DNA of 40,954 nucleotides from positions 1-40,954 of the forward strand of contig CALEUX010000075.1 of the NCBI GenBank assembly GCA_937920475.1, given 5' to 3'. The position numbers and the translations under genes are program-made. This document shows, one piece after another, positions 40,001 through 40,954 of this stretch. The DNA comes from an uncultured Marinilabiliaceae bacterium. GTDB taxonomy: Bacteria > Bacteroidota > Bacteroidia > Bacteroidales > Marinilabiliaceae. The notes under the pieces were generated by a model, which was not told the DNA's origin, ran no database searches, and saw only the letters and a program-made list of their open reading frames with translations. Position 1 is the first letter of the stretch. Every line of letters starts with the position of its first letter.

Positions 40001-40954
40001 TACCAATATTACACGCATTCTACTTGGTTTCGCTCATCGAGTTGGACAAACATGAACTCAACCCCAATAACTTATCGGATTGGTGTTGACGGCGGGCTCT
40101 CGTTCGTTTCAGGAATTGGCCTCACCGAGATTGGATCCAACGGGTTGCAGGCATATTGGAATCATGATAGGTATTTCCGCGTTGATGGTGACGATCCAAC
40201 TGCATTTATTCGCTCTGCAGGTTCATGGATGCATAACGGATATGAGGTAGCAACAAGCGCAAACATTAATCAAATAACTGCTAATCTTGCAAATTATGTT
40301 CTCATTAGTGATTTACAGTCTGCTTATTATAACAAAACCCAATCCGACCAGCGATATGCCAAATTAGCGGGCGAGTCAACTCAGGATTTTACCGTAAAGG
40401 ATCTAGTTATTCATGGAACAGTCAACCATTGGCTGGCTGATACTATCACTGTTGATGATGCCAATTTACAGCTTAACAGAAGGCAGGGAGGCGCAACAGT
40501 AGCAAGTGGGCTAATCATATTCAACAAGGATACTCAGCAAGTCGTTACAAGATTGCAGTATGGCACAAACAACCTTTGGGTTATTGATAGCAGACGTATT
40601 GCAACGATGGTAGATGCGCCTACCAATAATGGTATCGCAGTTTGGGATAACGCTAACAGTCGATTCAGTACGCCTTACTTGGTGGCTGATTTTCCGCGAA
40701 AAGCTGAAAATGCTGTGATATCTGGTGCGTGGAATTTTGCAACACGAATAAGAATTAACAACCAAAACCAATGGTTTGGTGATGGGACAATGTTTAGTGT
40801 TGGTAGTACTAATAATGTAGGAATCAGAAATGATTTAGGAGGAATTTACTTTGGTAATGATACTCCTGCAATGTCTATATTACTAAATAAGAATATTGGG
40901 GTAGGGACTACCTCTCCGGAGGTTCTTTTTCACGTAGCTGGAAATGCAAGAATT
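37022..40954 (+). CDS. Tail-tip / fibre protein, cut by the window edge (at least 1311 aa)
   Basis: It starts at ATG 37022 within the previous gene and stays open to the last base. Residues about 1-400 resemble tail hub/endopeptidase-type tail proteins (SVEVFGHTFTINSTPLARKS, NCLAVLQRLCQEFEQEFDIE). The middle has short strand repeats, including LSKLENPDVV and GGRITTGLIEAERINAEGLF, typical of fibre shafts. Near residue 1100 comes the fibre repeat YYNKTQSDQRYAKL, and the last visible stretch NIGVGTTSPEVLFHVAGNAR is the knob-proximal motif that usually precedes a peptidase S74 chaperone domain. Base composition turns more AT-rich after about 40250. It should determine host binding. Confidence 0.85.
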   Translation, partial: MGQIIVRKATGEQIPLNSKAKASIVTRAEHYKALLSEDVLRISVTSSRPLDIAVGDSVEVFGHTFTINSTPLARKSGEGNFSYDLIFEGAQYDLLSVKYFDADANDQIVDGGEFSLTSDLAGFLDVLVYNTRRKFNDKWMVGTCPETDFRNLSFSSENCLAVLQRLCQEFEQEFDIELLAGHYVINIRKQGSVLPYTFEYGKGKGLYELTRKAVTDKNPVSVLFAFGGSRNIPSDYRGGSRRLKLPGNNLSKLENPDVVSAIGIHEGSVVFDDIYPKRTGTVTALGTNHLSFTDSEMDFDLAAKNAGGETIYLFAGSPAKVHFNTGNLAGYEFEVTSYNHATKTFTISTFTDDRGQVFPDANSLALKISEGDKYVLLDIRMPQSYVDAAEAALQSKAEQFYEENKGFHTQYELDLDERFIKSVDGSDSLLNFFTPGDHIHIKDADLETDKTLRLQSFVRDLANPYKYKIVISDSTVQTRIERLIAESVENTRTIRQNGLADPARSRRNWRTTSELVAMLETLRAEVALIGTDEGQFVTDVFFRPNYNGNPNLFKTTAGQLIHAVYPVDNPGTWNMAAYEGTLTNAGAYYIYAKCSRTTSAGSIYPSLERIGVEDDAGFYHFPLGILSSVSDNARVFTSTYGYTLISGNNITTGVIQNEQSGITINLQTGEIKGAFKFTNGQLVEDVLADKNGRYIGNTDPADAWATNDEKRAHLNDQWIRFIDDTTVSFFYTEVTPNVFEWVPDQTQIDGGRITTGLIEAERINAEGLFSKAIVANNLDVQTGRVGGFVIASQLIGRSETGALGLDPESKEVYIEDNGKKVISIRQGGITPLLNFPTSQHTVTGSLKKYIETQKSRNDLLASPTVTVYVGYSSGQTLVKGTPLTESEKFSLGFAGKSTPYSANLPFNFDIIHSMAMEDGRYHKLLGKINAQVTAELWVGTTLIDTRGFLLSISLDSNDTQPRIFSRIERTNITVNNAQKAYWKLSVQLTGDMRYQYYTHSTWFRSSSWTNMNSTPITYRIGVDGGLSFVSGIGLTEIGSNGLQAYWNHDRYFRVDGDDPTAFIRSAGSWMHNGYEVATSANINQITANLANYVLISDLQSAYYNKTQSDQRYAKLAGESTQDFTVKDLVIHGTVNHWLADTITVDDANLQLNRRQGGATVASGLIIFNKDTQQVVTRLQYGTNNLWVIDSRRIATMVDAPTNNGIAVWDNANSRFSTPYLVADFPRKAENAVISGAWNFATRIRINNQNQWFGDGTMFSVGSTNNVGIRNDLGGIYFGNDTPAMSILLNKNIGVGTTSPEVLFHVAGNARI

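Larger units (their letters stand above)
9300..40954 (+). mobile_element. Mu-like transposable prophage, siphovirus-type, left end to tail fibre (right end outside window)
   Basis: The start coordinate is approximate; the true left end lies between about 9300 and 9520. Evidence for the type: a leftward repressor followed by a rightward small HTH protein, a DDE transposase and an AAA ATPase as in Mu c-ner-A-B; GemA-like and Gam-like proteins; and gp36-, portal-, gpF- and gpG-like structural proteins. There is no tail sheath; tail tube, frameshifted chaperones and an 1137-aa tape measure point to a long non-contractile tail, as in the D3112/B3-type phages. No integrase or att core is present, in keeping with replicative transposition. 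Most structural genes appear intact. Confidence 0.85.

Noticed and set aside
37022-40954. Diversity-generating retroelement target in the fibre gene
   Set aside because: No reverse transcriptase, template repeat or accessory gene is visible; the part right of the window cannot be judged.

Overview
The window reads as a chromosome segment of a Bacteroidota species, probably a member of the Bacteroidia. The evidence is a SusC/SusD outer-membrane pair, A-rich ribosome binding regions without strong Shine-Dalgarno sequences, and several promoter candidates of the Bacteroidota type (TTTG, about 20 bp, TAnnTTTG). No rRNA, tRNA, CRISPR array or insertion sequence was recognised.

Positions 1-4500 hold an aromatic amino acid operon on the plus strand: prephenate dehydratase, a PLP aminotransferase, a DAHP synthase/chorismate mutase fusion and prephenate dehydrogenase. 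It is preceded by what looks like a complete transcription attenuator: a promoter, an unlisted 26-codon leader ORF with 13 aromatic codons, an antiterminator segment and a U-tailed terminator. Positions 4520-9271 hold a SusD/SusC nutrient-uptake pair on the minus strand, with a probable promoter just upstream.

From about 9.3-9.5 kb to the right edge the window is a Mu-like transposable prophage with a siphovirus-type tail: there is a tail tube and a long tape measure but no sheath gene. The right end lies outside the window and the left end could not be fixed to the base. The left part has a leftward LexA-type repressor, a divergent small Cro/Ner-like protein, a DDE transposase (MuA role), a MuB-like ATPase, a second RecA-fold ATPase, a GemA-like and a Gam-like protein, and many small overlapping genes. 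Among the latter are a stand-alone DnaA domain IV protein, a frameshifted HNH nuclease and a Spo11/topoisomerase VI A-like protein. A possible outer-membrane beta-barrel cargo gene closes this arm.

The late genes form two divergent blocks that start near 27.85 kb, where a perfect 9-bp inverted repeat sits between them. The leftward block (27.77 to 21.03 kb) encodes small and large terminase, lysozyme, a basic small protein, a gp36-like protein, a portal/gpF/nuclease fusion, gpG and a tail-terminator-like protein. The rightward block (27.93 kb to the edge) encodes protease/scaffold, major capsid, a decoration-like protein, membrane/lysis proteins, tail tube, tail assembly chaperones with a canonical -1 slippery site, tape measure, distal tail proteins and a very long tail-tip/fibre protein cut by the window edge. 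A candidate structured RNA with its own promoter and terminator lies antisense between the portal fusion and gpG.

The most notable items are the Phe/Tyr attenuator, the orphan Spo11-like protein, the candidate phage RNA at 22.03-22.15 kb, the DnaA-domain protein and the portal/head/nuclease fusion.
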